Origin: an uncultured Lachnospiraceae bacterium
GTDB taxonomy: Bacteria > Bacillota > Clostridia > Lachnospirales > Lachnospiraceae
Direction: 5' to 3'
NCBI GenBank assembly: GCA_902476645.1
Contig: CABSEG010000044.1
Coordinates: forward strand, 1-24,712
Length of the DNA stretch: 24,712 nucleotides
The position numbers and the translations under genes are program-made. The number at the start of each line of letters is the position of its first letter. Position 1 is the first letter of the stretch. Below the pieces are notes generated by a model. That model searched no databases, had not been told where the DNA came from, and saw only the letters and a program-made list of their open reading frames with translations. Of the stretch, positions 17,229-24,712 are shown in pieces.

Positions 17229-18186
17229 CCCGAAACGGAAGGTATTCCAGGATGCCTTGGATTTGCTGACGGAGGACATGGCAGTAGATAAGTCTGTGTC
17301 TGAAAATGGTATTCTGCAGATTGCTATTGATAAGATCACGCCGTTTCACGACCATCCTTTCCGGTTGTATGAGGGAGAACGCCTGGCTGATATGGTGCAG
17401 AGCATCCGGGAGCATGGAGTCCTGAATCCGGTGATCGTAAGACGTACAAAAAAGGGATTTGAGATGCTGGCCGGACATAACCGGGCAAACGCTGCCAAAC
17501 TGGCGGGATTGAAGGAGATTCCTGCTATCGTGAAGGATAAGCTGACAGAGGAAGAGGCGTATGTTTATGTGATTGAGACGAACCTGATCCAGCGGTCCTT
17601 TACAGATCTCCTGCCGTCAGAAAAGGCGGCAGTATTGAAGGAACGGCATGAGAAGATTTCCTGTCAGGGGAGACGGAATGACATTGTGAAAGAGATTGCT
17701 GCTCTGGAAGGTGCATCACAGAAATCAACTTGTGGTCACAGTGACCACAAGTTAAGGAGCAGGGATAGCGTTGGAAAGGAATATGAACTGTCAGGAAGTT
17801 CTGTCTCCCGGCTGATGCGCCTGAATCATCTGACTCCGGAGTTTAAGGAACAGGTGGATGATGGAAGGCTGCCCTTTATGGCGGCGGTTCATCTGTCCTA
17901 TCTGAATGAAGAAGAGCAGAACCTGATCTGTCAGGTTGCAGAGCAGGAAGTCAAGAAGATTCGCCCCAAGCAGGCGGAGCAGCTTCGGAAACAGAACGGG
18001 AAGATTGACCGGGAGGCAGCAGAGACTGTGTTTCGGTGTCCCGAGAAGTCCAGGGCTGAGAAGAAGACAGTCAGGATATGGATTGACGCAGGAGTTTACA
18101 ATGCGTATCTGGCGGATGCTGGAGAAGCAGATGTTTCTGAAATCATGGAGAAAGCATTGAGAATGTATTTTGGAAAGGCGGTGTGA
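17215..18186 (+). CDS. parB: ParB/RepB/Spo0J-family partition protein
   Basis: A 323-aa DNA-binding partition protein. The N-terminal ParB/Srx-like CTPase region runs from about residue 35 to 125, with HDHPFRLYEGERLADMVQSI and the box LAGHNRANAAKLAG near 86. A helix-turn-helix region lies near 190-215 (YELSGSSVSRLMRLNHLTP), and a helical C-terminal dimerisation part follows. GGGAGG about 10 bases before ATG 17215 and overlap with the ancestral parA end show coupled translation. The segment encoding STCGHSDHKLRS lies on a near-perfect 27-base palindrome at 17727-17753. It probably acts with the adjacent parA, which is broken, so its present role may be reduced to DNA binding or self-regulation. 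ParB-like proteins of this size are typical of plasmids and ICEs. Confidence 0.85.
   Translation: MKANSPKRKVFQDALDLLTEDMAVDKSVSENGILQIAIDKITPFHDHPFRLYEGERLADMVQSIREHGVLNPVIVRRTKKGFEMLAGHNRANAAKLAGLKEIPAIVKDKLTEEEAYVYVIETNLIQRSFTDLLPSEKAAVLKERHEKISCQGRRNDIVKEIAALEGASQKSTCGHSDHKLRSRDSVGKEYELSGSSVSRLMRLNHLTPEFKEQVDDGRLPFMAAVHLSYLNEEEQNLICQVAEQEVKKIRPKQAEQLRKQNGKIDREAAETVFRCPEKSRAEKKTVRIWIDAGVYNAYLADAGEADVSEIMEKALRMYFGKAV
17727..17753. repeat. 27-base palindrome inside parB
   Basis: AACTTGTGGTCAC, a single central A, then the exact reverse complement. The 13-bp arms can form a hairpin in DNA or mRNA. It lies between the ParB box and the helix-turn-helix coding parts. Confidence 0.8.
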
Positions 18187-18187
18187 A

Positions 18188-18469
18188 GTGTTTTCAGAGA
18201 GGGAATTAAAGGGATTGGATCGGGGCTATTTTAACATTATTATGGCAAATGACTATGATCTGACATTGATGAGCAAAAATACCGGGCACTACTGGTATTT
18301 GCATAATCCGGAGTATCCGGAAGAAGGAACGGTGATCATATTTCATCGTCATAATGGACAACTGCCGTATCATCTGCACAGTAAAAGCAACACCCTGAGC
18401 CAGGCGGTAAAGCAGATCAAAGCTCATGATGCGTTCCAGTTGAACGGCCGGCGGCCGGTCCGCAGATGA
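18188..18469 (+). CDS. Small conserved-looking protein of unknown function
   Basis: A 93-aa soluble protein that I do not recognise by name. It begins VFSERELKGLDRGYFNIIMA and contains aromatic and His-rich stretches (NTGHYWYLHNPEYPEEG and IIFHRHNGQLPYHLHSKS), then a helix ALSQAVKQIKAHD-like segment at about 70-85. GTG 18188 begins 2 bases after the parB stop with AAAGG 10 bases upstream, so it is translationally linked to parB; a TTG at 18170 would add six codons. The place next to parB fits a small accessory gene of an integrative element. The clustered His residues could bind metal, but that is a guess. Confidence 0.6.
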   Translation: MFSERELKGLDRGYFNIIMANDYDLTLMSKNTGHYWYLHNPEYPEEGTVIIFHRHNGQLPYHLHSKSNTLSQAVKQIKAHDAFQLNGRRPVRR

Positions 18470-18478
18470 GGAAGTATT

Positions 18479-18524
18479 ATCAGACAGCACTGCAGGAGAT
18501 GCCTGTGGTGCTGTCTGATTTTAC
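18479..18524 (+). terminator. Terminator of the SymE-ParAB operon
   Basis: A perfect 12-bp stem (ATCAGACAGCAC 18479-18490 with GTGCTGTCTGAT 18508-18519), an inner CAGG/CCTG pairing and a short T tail. It separates the maintenance module from the BREX transcript. Confidence 0.85.
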
Positions 18525-18588
18525 GCCTGATATTGAGAAAAGTAAGTCTTTAATTTCATATCTTGTTATCGCTTTTAACTGATGTTCA

Positions 18589-18598
18589 TTCTCGAGAA
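18589..18598. promoter_or_regulatory. Candidate operator upstream of the BREX promoter
   Basis: TTCTCGAGAA is a perfect 10-base palindrome ending 15 bases before the -35 box. Its symmetry and position would suit a dimeric regulator such as the adjacent XRE protein. This is inference from one site. Confidence 0.3.
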
Positions 18599-18613
18599 AC
18601 TAAAGATTATTCG

Positions 18614-18642
18614 TTGTGAAAATTGAGGAGCTGTGATATACT
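18614..18642 (+). promoter_or_regulatory. Promoter of the XRE regulator and BREX operon
   Basis: TTGTGA (18614-18619), a 17-bp spacer and TATACT (18637-18642) with TG at 18634-18635 (extended -10). No terminator is visible between the regulator and pglX, so this promoter may drive the whole defence operon. Confidence 0.7.
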
Positions 18643-18707
18643 GAAAATTGATTGATAAATTAGTTCCTGTAAAAGAATTTGAAGATGACGGACATGAGGT
18701 GTACGGC

Positions 18708-18920
18708 ATGAAAATAAGCTATAAAAAATTATGGAAGCAGCTGATTGATGAAGATATGATGAAGAAAGATCTGCAGCAGAAAGCGGGGATCAGCTGGGCT
18801 ACGATGACGAAAATGTCTAAGGGCGAAGTGGTAAGCACGGAAGTGCTGATGAAGGTATGTCAGGTACTGCACTGTAACGTAGGGGACATCATTGATTTTA
18901 TTGAAGATGATCCGGAATAG
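18708..18920 (+). CDS. Small XRE (Cro/CI) family transcriptional regulator
   Basis: A 70-aa protein that is almost only a helix-turn-helix domain: ISYKKLWKQLIDEDMMKKDL, then LQQKAGISWATMTKMSKGEV (recognition helix region) and TEVLMKVCQVLHCNVGDIIDFI. This is the short Cro/CI type common in Firmicutes. GAGGTG at 18696-18701 is 6 bases before ATG 18708. A TTG at 18648 in the same frame would add 20 residues, but it lies at the predicted transcription start. It is the first gene after the BREX promoter, 69 bases from brxA, so it most likely controls its own operon. Known BREX regulators of the BrxR type are larger WYL proteins, so this would be a different control gene. Confidence 0.8.
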   Translation: MKISYKKLWKQLIDEDMMKKDLQQKAGISWATMTKMSKGEVVSTEVLMKVCQVLHCNVGDIIDFIEDDPE

Positions 18921-18989
18921 AGCAGGGATTTTTATGGGACAGCAACCTTGTAATAATTAGAATGGGAATGTAAGGAAGGTAAGCAGCGG

Positions 18990-19610
18990 ATGGCGGGAAA
19001 TCAGATGACAAGCCCATATAAGGGAAGCGGCCAGATCACAAGAGAGAAATTTTTGTTTTATGAGATGCGGACTGCTGCAAGATTGATGGAGGAAGGGTTA
19101 AGTGATTCAGATGTGGAGGAACGGATCGTAGAGGATAATCTGTTCCAATACCCCACAGAGAAATCCATCCGACAAATGGCTAAGACTTGTATCCGGCGTC
19201 TGCATGGCCTTCAGGATGAAAGCCTGATAGCGGCAGTTGCGGCAATGCCTCAGGAGACAGCAAAGCAAATCTGTTTGTATGCGATGATGAAGCAGTATCG
19301 TTTGGTATGGGATTTTATGATTACGGTGATCGGTGAGAAATACCGGATGCAGAATTTCTCCTTCAGCCAGATGGATGTGAATGTTTTTTTCATGCAGCTT
19401 CAGGAACAGGATGATTATGTGGCTGGATGGAGTGAGAGCACGATGAAGAAAATCCGGCAGATTTTGATCCGGGTGCTTGCGGAGAATGAGTATCTGGATG
19501 ACATCAAGGCGGATCACATCAATCCGGTATGGCTGAATCCAGTGCTGGAGAATGCCATAAGAAGCAACAACGACGACAGGGCACTGGCGGCGTTCAACTG
19601 CTTTTCATAG
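18990..19610 (+). CDS. brxA: BREX protein BrxA (DUF1819)
   Basis: A 206-aa protein of the DUF1819/BrxA family, a small helical DNA-binding protein of type 1 BREX systems. BREX blocks phage replication and marks the host chromosome by methylation. The family pattern is seen in YKGSGQITREKFLFYEMRTA near 11-30, ARLMEEGLSDSDVEERIVED near 31-50, NLFQYPTEKSIRQMAKTC near 51-68 and the C-terminal NEYLDDIKADHINPVWL. AAGGAAGG 10 bases upstream supports ATG 18990. The brxB start is 10 bases after the stop. Length is normal for the family. The call is supported strongly by the following brxB and brxC. Confidence 0.9.
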   Translation: MAGNQMTSPYKGSGQITREKFLFYEMRTAARLMEEGLSDSDVEERIVEDNLFQYPTEKSIRQMAKTCIRRLHGLQDESLIAAVAAMPQETAKQICLYAMMKQYRLVWDFMITVIGEKYRMQNFSFSQMDVNVFFMQLQEQDDYVAGWSESTMKKIRQILIRVLAENEYLDDIKADHINPVWLNPVLENAIRSNNDDRALAAFNCFS

Positions 19611-19619
19611 GAGGAGAAC

Positions 19620-20207
19620 ATGAACAACATAAACGAAAGATTGGATAATCTGAAATTGGAGATACAGAAGCCTGAGTTTCTGGAAGGTAAGGGACTCAGC
19701 AATGAGGTGAATATTCGTATTTTCTGTTATGATGCCCAGGATGAGATGATCGTCCGGCATTTTACGGAGCAGTTGATTGTAGATCAGTCGCTGGACTGCC
19801 ATTTGGTGGAACGGAACCTGTATAAAGTGTTCTTGTCTATCTGTGATGATAAGCGTATTACGGAAAAGGCGGTGCAGATGGAAGAAAAAAAGGGAAAAGA
19901 GTTCTTGTTCAATAATCTGCAGAAGTTTGCCAATAATAAGAGCTTTGTGGAGAAGATGCAGTATCAACCGCATGAGCCGGGGGATGTGCTGCTTCTGACC
20001 GGCGTGGGGGAAGTTTTTCCGTTTATGAGGATTCATTCCCTTCTGGAAGCATTGCAGCCTGAATTTCCGGATATCCCGATTCTGGTGATGTATCCAGGAA
20101 CGTATGACGGAAGATTTGTGCGTTTGTTCGATAAGCTGGAACCGAATCCATATTACCGCGCATTTAATATTATTGGAATCGATGGTTCCAATAATCATGT
20201 ATTGTAG
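19620..20207 (+). CDS. brxB: BREX protein BrxB (DUF1788)
   Basis: A 195-aa protein of the DUF1788/BrxB family, an essential small component of type 1 BREX whose biochemical role is unsettled. The N-terminus INERLDNLKLEIQKPEFLEG, the central VLLLTGVGEVFPFMRIHSLL near 124-143 and the end IPILVMYPGTYDGRFVRLFD near 157-176 are family hallmarks. The last of these is followed by YYRAFNII. GGAGGAG overlaps the brxA stop, so translation is coupled. Length is typical (about 190-200 aa) and nothing appears damaged. Confidence 0.9.
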   Translation: MNNINERLDNLKLEIQKPEFLEGKGLSNEVNIRIFCYDAQDEMIVRHFTEQLIVDQSLDCHLVERNLYKVFLSICDDKRITEKAVQMEEKKGKEFLFNNLQKFANNKSFVEKMQYQPHEPGDVLLLTGVGEVFPFMRIHSLLEALQPEFPDIPILVMYPGTYDGRFVRLFDKLEPNPYYRAFNIIGIDGSNNHVL

Positions 20208-20220
20208 GAGGTACTGACAA

Positions 20221-23200
20221 ATGAGAATACAGGAAATGTTTTATGACGACATCGACCGTAAAATCAATGGCGTCGTTAAGGTAGACCAGGATGCCGCTGA
20301 TGTACTGAAGCAGGAAGTCAAGGAATATGTCATCACGCGGGATATCCGTAAGCACATGATCACCTTCTTCAATAATTATGCAGAATCTTTTCGGGAGCCG
20401 ACAGCGGATGTGGGCGTGTGGATCTCCGGGTTCTTCGGAAGTGGTAAATCTCATTTCCTGAAAATGCTGTCATACCTTCTGGAAAACAAGGAAGTGGATG
20501 GAAAGAAGGTTGAGGATTATTTCCGTGAGAAGTTTGATGATGAGGCGACTTTCATGCAGATCGCAAGCGCGATCCGCGGAGAAACCGACACGATCCTGTT
20601 CAATATAGATATCGAGGGATCCATCAATAAGGATAAAACTGCTGTTCTGCGTGTATTTGCGAAGATGTTTTACAACTATCTGGGCTTTTATGGTGAGAAC
20701 CTGAAGTGTGCGAAGATGGAACAGTTTATTGATAAAAAGGGAAAGACGGAAGAGTTCCGCAGAGTGTTTGAAGAAAAGAACGGTTCCCCATGGGTAGAAT
20801 CCCGTGATGCCTTCGCATTCTTCGAGGATGATGTGGTAGATACTCTTGTTGAAGTGCTGGGTATGAGCGAGACCGCCGCTCATAACTGGTTTGACGGCAC
20901 GGAGACCGTTGAGACTTCCATTGCTCAGCTTGTATCCGAGATGAAGGAATATGTGGATGCCAAGCCGAAAAATTTCAGATTGTTGTTTATGATCGATGAG
21001 GTTGGCCAGTATGTGGGCGACAGCATTGATTTGCTGATGAACCTGCAGTCGCTTGTGGAGAAGATTGGAAGCGAGTGCAACGGAAAGATCTGGGTGGTAT
21101 GTACCGGACAGGAGGCGATTGATGAAATCATCAAGACCAGACAGGATCAGTTCTCACGTATCCAGGCGAGATTCAAGACCAGGCTCTCCCTGACGTCTTC
21201 CTCTGCGGATGAAGTGATCCAGAAGCGTATCCTCAGAAAGAAGGATGAGGTAACACCGCAGCTGGAACAGGTATATAATGAGAATGATTCCGTGCTGAGA
21301 AATCTGTTCAGTTTTAATTATTCTGCCGGTGATGCGGTTTTGGATATTAAAGGCTTTAATGGTCCAAGAGAGTTTGCAAGGGACTTCCCCTTCGTACCGT
21401 ATCAGTTCATCATCATGCAGAAAGTATTTGCCGAGGTCCGCAAGCACGGCAATTCCGGAAAGCATCTGTCCGGTGGGGAGCGTTCCATGCTGTCCGGATT
21501 TCAGGAAGCGGCGCAGAAGATCGAGGATAAGGACGAGTTTGCGCTGGCGCCGTTCTATCTCTTCTACGATACGGTTCACACATTCCTTGACAGTTCTATC
21601 CGTCGGGTGATCGAGCGCTGCCAGAAGGCGGCTGACACGAATGCCGGCATTGAACAGCAGGATGTGGCCGTGCTGAAGCTTTTATATCTGGTTCGCTATA
21701 TCGATGATATCAAGGCAAATCTGGATAATATCGTTATCCTGATGGCGGATGATATCCGCATGGATAAAATCATCATGAGGGAACAGGTGAGGGGATCCCT
21801 TGACCGCCTGATGAGTCAGAACTATATTGGACGCACGGGCGATACTTATAACTTCCTGACGGATGAAGAACAGGATATTCAGAGAGAAATCAAGAATACG
21901 CCGGTTGATACCGCGGCGATCGTGGAGCGTATCGCACATATGGTATTCGGCGATATTTATACAGCAAAGAAGTTCCGCTATGGCAAGTATGATTTTGCCT
22001 TTGACCAGATGGTGGACAATACCACAGTCGGAGCGGTGACAGGTGGTATGAGGCTGAAGCTTATGACCGTGGCAGCGGATTCTGAGGAGAAGGCAGAACT
22101 TCGCCTGATGACAGAATCCTCAGGCCAGGCTATTGTGGTACTGGCTGATACGCCGTATTATGAATCGCTGGAAAATGCAATGAAGATCCGCAAGTATGTG
22201 AAGCAGAGAAATGTGGCCCAGCTTCCAAAGACCGTAAGAGACATCATTGCGAATTATCAGAGTGAAGCCGATAAATATGAGCAATCCGCACAGACGGATC
22301 TGGCAGACGCCATAACCAATGCGCAGTTCTATGTGGACGGTGAGAAGATTGAGGTCAAGGCAGCAGCCGTTTCTTCAAAGGAAGAGGATTCGGTAAAGAG
22401 GGATTATGAGATCAAGAAGGGCAAGGCGAAGAGTGTCATTGACCAGTCCCTTGATTACCTGGTGTCCCATGTGTATAGTGACCTGGATCTGATCGTGGAG
22501 AACGCGGAATCGGATGCGGATATCCTGGCGCTTCTGACCGGCGCCGTCACGATGCTTCCGGGAACGGAGCCGAACAGGGATGCTGCTGCCAAGGTGGAAG
22601 AGTATCTGGAAATGCAGGATCGCAAGCACTTACCGACTTCCATGGCGGATGTTCAGAAAAGATACCAGGCGATCCCTTATGGATGGCGTGAGATCGATAT
22701 TGCGGCTGTCGTGGCTCTGCTGATTGTAGGGCAGAAGGTAACAATCAAGTATGCCGGTTCCACGGTGCAGCCCAATAATCCGAAGCTTCCGGATATGCTC
22801 AGAAAAAAGAGCGAAATCGGAAAGACGCAGATTTCCAAGAGACAGGTGGTATCCGCAACAAGAATGAAGGCGGTCAAAGATTTTCTGCGGGATTACTTCA
22901 ATCTTATGGATGTGCCTGCGGATGAAGACGGTCTGATTCAGTTTATCATTGATAAGTTTGAAGGCCTGCAGAAGCACTATGAAGACCTTCTGGCAAAATA
23001 CGAGGGTCATAAGTATCCGGACAGGAATGTGGTCAACAATGCACTTCAGATTATAAAGGATGTGCTGTCACAGCAGAAGGATAACGTGGCACTGATCGAG
23101 CGTGTCCTTCAGCGGGAAGATAATCTGTATGATGTGCAGGACGCTATGCAGAATGTGGAAGCCTTCTTCAAGACACAGATTTCCGTATTCGATACAGCGG

Positions 23201-23820
23201 TCAAGTTTGAGCAGGATCTGAGGAATGACCTGGATTATTTCAAGAAGGATGAAGAGGCAAATCAGGCGCTGAACATGATCCGCCTGATTACTATGATTCC
23301 TTCCAATGGGAAGTATGATTACAAGAGAATTCCGGAATTGAACGCGCTGATGGCGAAGGTAAAGGCTTCCCATGATGCGATGCTGGAAGAAAAGCGCACA
23401 GAGCTTCTGGAAGTAGTCCGTCAGTGTATGGCGGAGATCCATCAGGCGTTAGACGATGGAAATGCGACAGCCAAGGCAATCAGCGACAAGGCTGATGTGT
23501 ACTATGAGCAGCAGAAGGAAAAAATTGCGGAGACGACAAGCCTGGCATTGATGGAAGGCTTCCCGATTCCGATGTGGAATTACCGGGATGATGCTGTTTC
23601 CAAGATCGAGTTTAGCAAACGGCCTCCGAAGCCGGTTGCTCCGAAGCCCGCGAATCCTGTAAAGCCGGTTGTGAAGAAGACGTATAAGCCGATATTCCGT
23701 CAATCGCTTTTGAAGGCGGCAAGGCTGGAAAGCGATGCGGAAATTGATGCGTATGTGGACAAGCTGAGAGATCAGTTGAAGACATTACTGAAGGGTTCGG
23801 ACGGTATCGAACTTAAGTGA
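20221..23820 (+). CDS. brxC: BREX P-loop ATPase BrxC
   Basis: A 1,199-aa AAA-like ATPase, the large BREX protein distantly related to origin-recognition ATPases; it is cytosolic and needed for defence and methylation. Walker A is GFFGSGKS at residues 70-77 within VGVWISGFFGSGKSHFLKML. Walker B is LLFMIDEVGQYVG near 253-265, followed by a sensor-like VVCTGQEA near 293. The middle part carries a helix-rich winged region (near 470-560), and the C-terminal third is coiled-coil-like and charged. The proline- and lysine-rich linker PPKPVAPKPANPVKP near 1138-1152 leads to a short helical end. GGAGG overlapping the brxB stop sets ATG 20221. The length matches BrxC (about 1,200 aa). The reading frame is uninterrupted and both nucleotide motifs are intact, so the gene looks functional. 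Confidence 0.95.
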   Translation: MRIQEMFYDDIDRKINGVVKVDQDAADVLKQEVKEYVITRDIRKHMITFFNNYAESFREPTADVGVWISGFFGSGKSHFLKMLSYLLENKEVDGKKVEDYFREKFDDEATFMQIASAIRGETDTILFNIDIEGSINKDKTAVLRVFAKMFYNYLGFYGENLKCAKMEQFIDKKGKTEEFRRVFEEKNGSPWVESRDAFAFFEDDVVDTLVEVLGMSETAAHNWFDGTETVETSIAQLVSEMKEYVDAKPKNFRLLFMIDEVGQYVGDSIDLLMNLQSLVEKIGSECNGKIWVVCTGQEAIDEIIKTRQDQFSRIQARFKTRLSLTSSSADEVIQKRILRKKDEVTPQLEQVYNENDSVLRNLFSFNYSAGDAVLDIKGFNGPREFARDFPFVPYQFIIMQKVFAEVRKHGNSGKHLSGGERSMLSGFQEAAQKIEDKDEFALAPFYLFYDTVHTFLDSSIRRVIERCQKAADTNAGIEQQDVAVLKLLYLVRYIDDIKANLDNIVILMADDIRMDKIIMREQVRGSLDRLMSQNYIGRTGDTYNFLTDEEQDIQREIKNTPVDTAAIVERIAHMVFGDIYTAKKFRYGKYDFAFDQMVDNTTVGAVTGGMRLKLMTVAADSEEKAELRLMTESSGQAIVVLADTPYYESLENAMKIRKYVKQRNVAQLPKTVRDIIANYQSEADKYEQSAQTDLADAITNAQFYVDGEKIEVKAAAVSSKEEDSVKRDYEIKKGKAKSVIDQSLDYLVSHVYSDLDLIVENAESDADILALLTGAVTMLPGTEPNRDAAAKVEEYLEMQDRKHLPTSMADVQKRYQAIPYGWREIDIAAVVALLIVGQKVTIKYAGSTVQPNNPKLPDMLRKKSEIGKTQISKRQVVSATRMKAVKDFLRDYFNLMDVPADEDGLIQFIIDKFEGLQKHYEDLLAKYEGHKYPDRNVVNNALQIIKDVLSQQKDNVALIERVLQREDNLYDVQDAMQNVEAFFKTQISVFDTAVKFEQDLRNDLDYFKKDEEANQALNMIRLITMIPSNGKYDYKRIPELNALMAKVKASHDAMLEEKRTELLEVVRQCMAEIHQALDDGNATAKAISDKADVYYEQQKEKIAETTSLALMEGFPIPMWNYRDDAVSKIEFSKRPPKPVAPKPANPVKPVVKKTYKPIFRQSLLKAARLESDAEIDAYVDKLRDQLKTLLKGSDGIELK

Positions 23821-23884
23821 GGCAGTAAATCTTTGATTTGTCTAGCTGAACCTATGTGGAGTTTAGTAAAGGAAGAGTCAACTT

Positions 23885-24712
23885 ATGGATAAGAATGCGA
23901 TAAAGAAATATGCGGTGTGGGCGCGTAAGGAGTTGATTGCGCGTGTCACACAGAAGGCAGAGCAATATGAAATTACAGAGAAGAAAACTACTCCTGCGGA
24001 CGCGGATAGCATCGGCAGCAGGGTGCTTACTGCAGCAGAAAAGAAGCAGAGGCAGGCATTGATTGTAAAAATCAACCAGGATGGATTTGAACAGGTGATG
24101 GAAGAAGTGGCTTATACCTGGTTCAATCGTTTTACTGCGCTCAGGTTCATGGAAGTAAACAATTATCTGCCGAGCCATACCAGAGTTTTCACCAATGAGA
24201 ATGGCGAGTTCAAGCCGCAGATTCTGGCGGATGCGATACAGCTGGATCTGGAAGGCTTGAATATGGACAAAGTTTTTGAGTTGAAGGATGCCAACAAGAC
24301 GGAAGAACTGTATAAGTATCTTCTGATCACTCAGTGCAATGCTTTGTCTGGTATTTTGCCGCGTATGTTTCAGAAGATTGAGGATTATACGGAACTGCTT
24401 CTGCCGGATTATCTTCTCCGCGAGGGAAGTGTGATTGAGCAGATGATCGCATTGATTCCGGAAGAAGACTGGACGGATCAGGTTCAGATCATAGGATGGC
24501 TGTATCAATATTATAACAGTGAGAAAAAGGATGATGTTTTCGCAGCACTGAAAAAGAATGTGAAAATCACAAAAGAAAACATCCCTGCGGCAACCCAGCT
24601 TTTCACACCAGATTGGATTGTCCGCTACATGGTAGAGAACAGCCTTGGCCGTCTGTGGCTGGAGGGACACCCGGACGTGAAGGAGCAGTTCTTGCCAACT
24701 GAGGAAGAACAG
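23885..24712 (+). CDS. pglX: BREX-1 adenine-specific DNA methyltransferase PglX (5' part, runs off window)
   Basis: The first 276 residues of PglX, the type 1 BREX methyltransferase that adds N6-methyladenine to a non-palindromic host site and discriminates self from phage. The start MDKNAIKKYAVWARKELIAR, the region EEVAYTWFNRFTALRFMEVN near 75-94 and TQLFTPDWIVRYMVENSLG near 239-257 are typical of the family. The SAM-binding and catalytic motifs (FxGxG and NPPY-like) should lie just past the window edge. AAGGAAGAG upstream sets ATG 23885. It starts 64 bases after brxC, with no terminator between. The ORF stays open to the last base. Confidence 0.93.
   Translation, partial: MDKNAIKKYAVWARKELIARVTQKAEQYEITEKKTTPADADSIGSRVLTAAEKKQRQALIVKINQDGFEQVMEEVAYTWFNRFTALRFMEVNNYLPSHTRVFTNENGEFKPQILADAIQLDLEGLNMDKVFELKDANKTEELYKYLLITQCNALSGILPRMFQKIEDYTELLLPDYLLREGSVIEQMIALIPEEDWTDQVQIIGWLYQYYNSEKKDDVFAALKKNVKITKENIPAATQLFTPDWIVRYMVENSLGRLWLEGHPDVKEQFLPTEEEQ

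Noticed and set aside
18648..18707. 20 extra residues at the XRE N-terminus from a TTG
   Set aside because: The TTG coincides with the predicted transcription start, and ATG 18708 has a well-placed GAGGTG.
16108..18960. Shared TGTAATAATT in the regions before symE and before brxA
   Set aside because: Only ten AT-rich bases match, which is expected by chance; no longer repeat surrounds them.
23852..24670. 272-codon ORF on the minus strand
   Set aside because: Antisense shadow of pglX, which is clearly coding on the plus strand.
1..24712. CRISPR arrays, tRNA, rRNA or insertion sequences
   Set aside because: I saw no regularly spaced repeats, cloverleaf-like sequences, rRNA segments or transposase genes on either strand.

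Overview
The window reads as a low-to-mid GC Firmicute chromosome. It is most likely a gut Clostridia/Lachnospiraceae species, judged from strong AGGAGG ribosome sites, a secreted plant-polysaccharide hydrolase with FIVAR and BspA-type leucine-rich modules, a YerC/TrpR-like regulator, a DUF1836 protein and a clostridial-type PcrA. The genus is inference; there is no rRNA in the window.

Left part (1-11.7 kb, accessory carbohydrate region and small housekeeping genes). The 3' end of an unidentified gene and its terminator precede a very large secreted GH115-type xylan alpha-glucuronidase (450-6149). After its terminator come an orphan permease-prefix-domain membrane protein (6546-7352), a PHP-family phosphatase (7432-8190) and a YerC-like regulator (8247-8540). 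A DUF1836 protein converges on the last of these (8575-9153, minus). Next is a decayed GH92 alpha-mannosidase/PA14/FIVAR exoenzyme (about 9330-11610) with a missing 5' part, three frame breaks and one nonsense codon.

Core part (11.8-15.9 kb). pcrA (DNA helicase), a small membrane protein with an extreme Asp/Glu tail, and rlmD (23S rRNA m5U methyltransferase) lie in line. The 3' end of rlmD is a known type of insertion hotspot for integrative elements, and gene content changes abruptly after it.

Right part (16.1 kb to the end, apparent mobile/defence island). A SymE-like toxin, a parA interrupted by an in-frame amber codon, parB and a small unknown protein form a plasmid/ICE-style maintenance module closed by a terminator. 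A well-formed promoter then drives a 70-aa XRE regulator followed in line by brxA, brxB, brxC and the start of pglX, which runs off the window. This is the first half of a type 1 BREX phage-defence operon. pglZ and brxL would be expected beyond the right edge.

The most interesting reading is a BREX operon carried by an integrated element at rlmD. Its partition gene looks to be decaying, and a compact Cro/CI-type regulator is embedded at the head of the defence operon.
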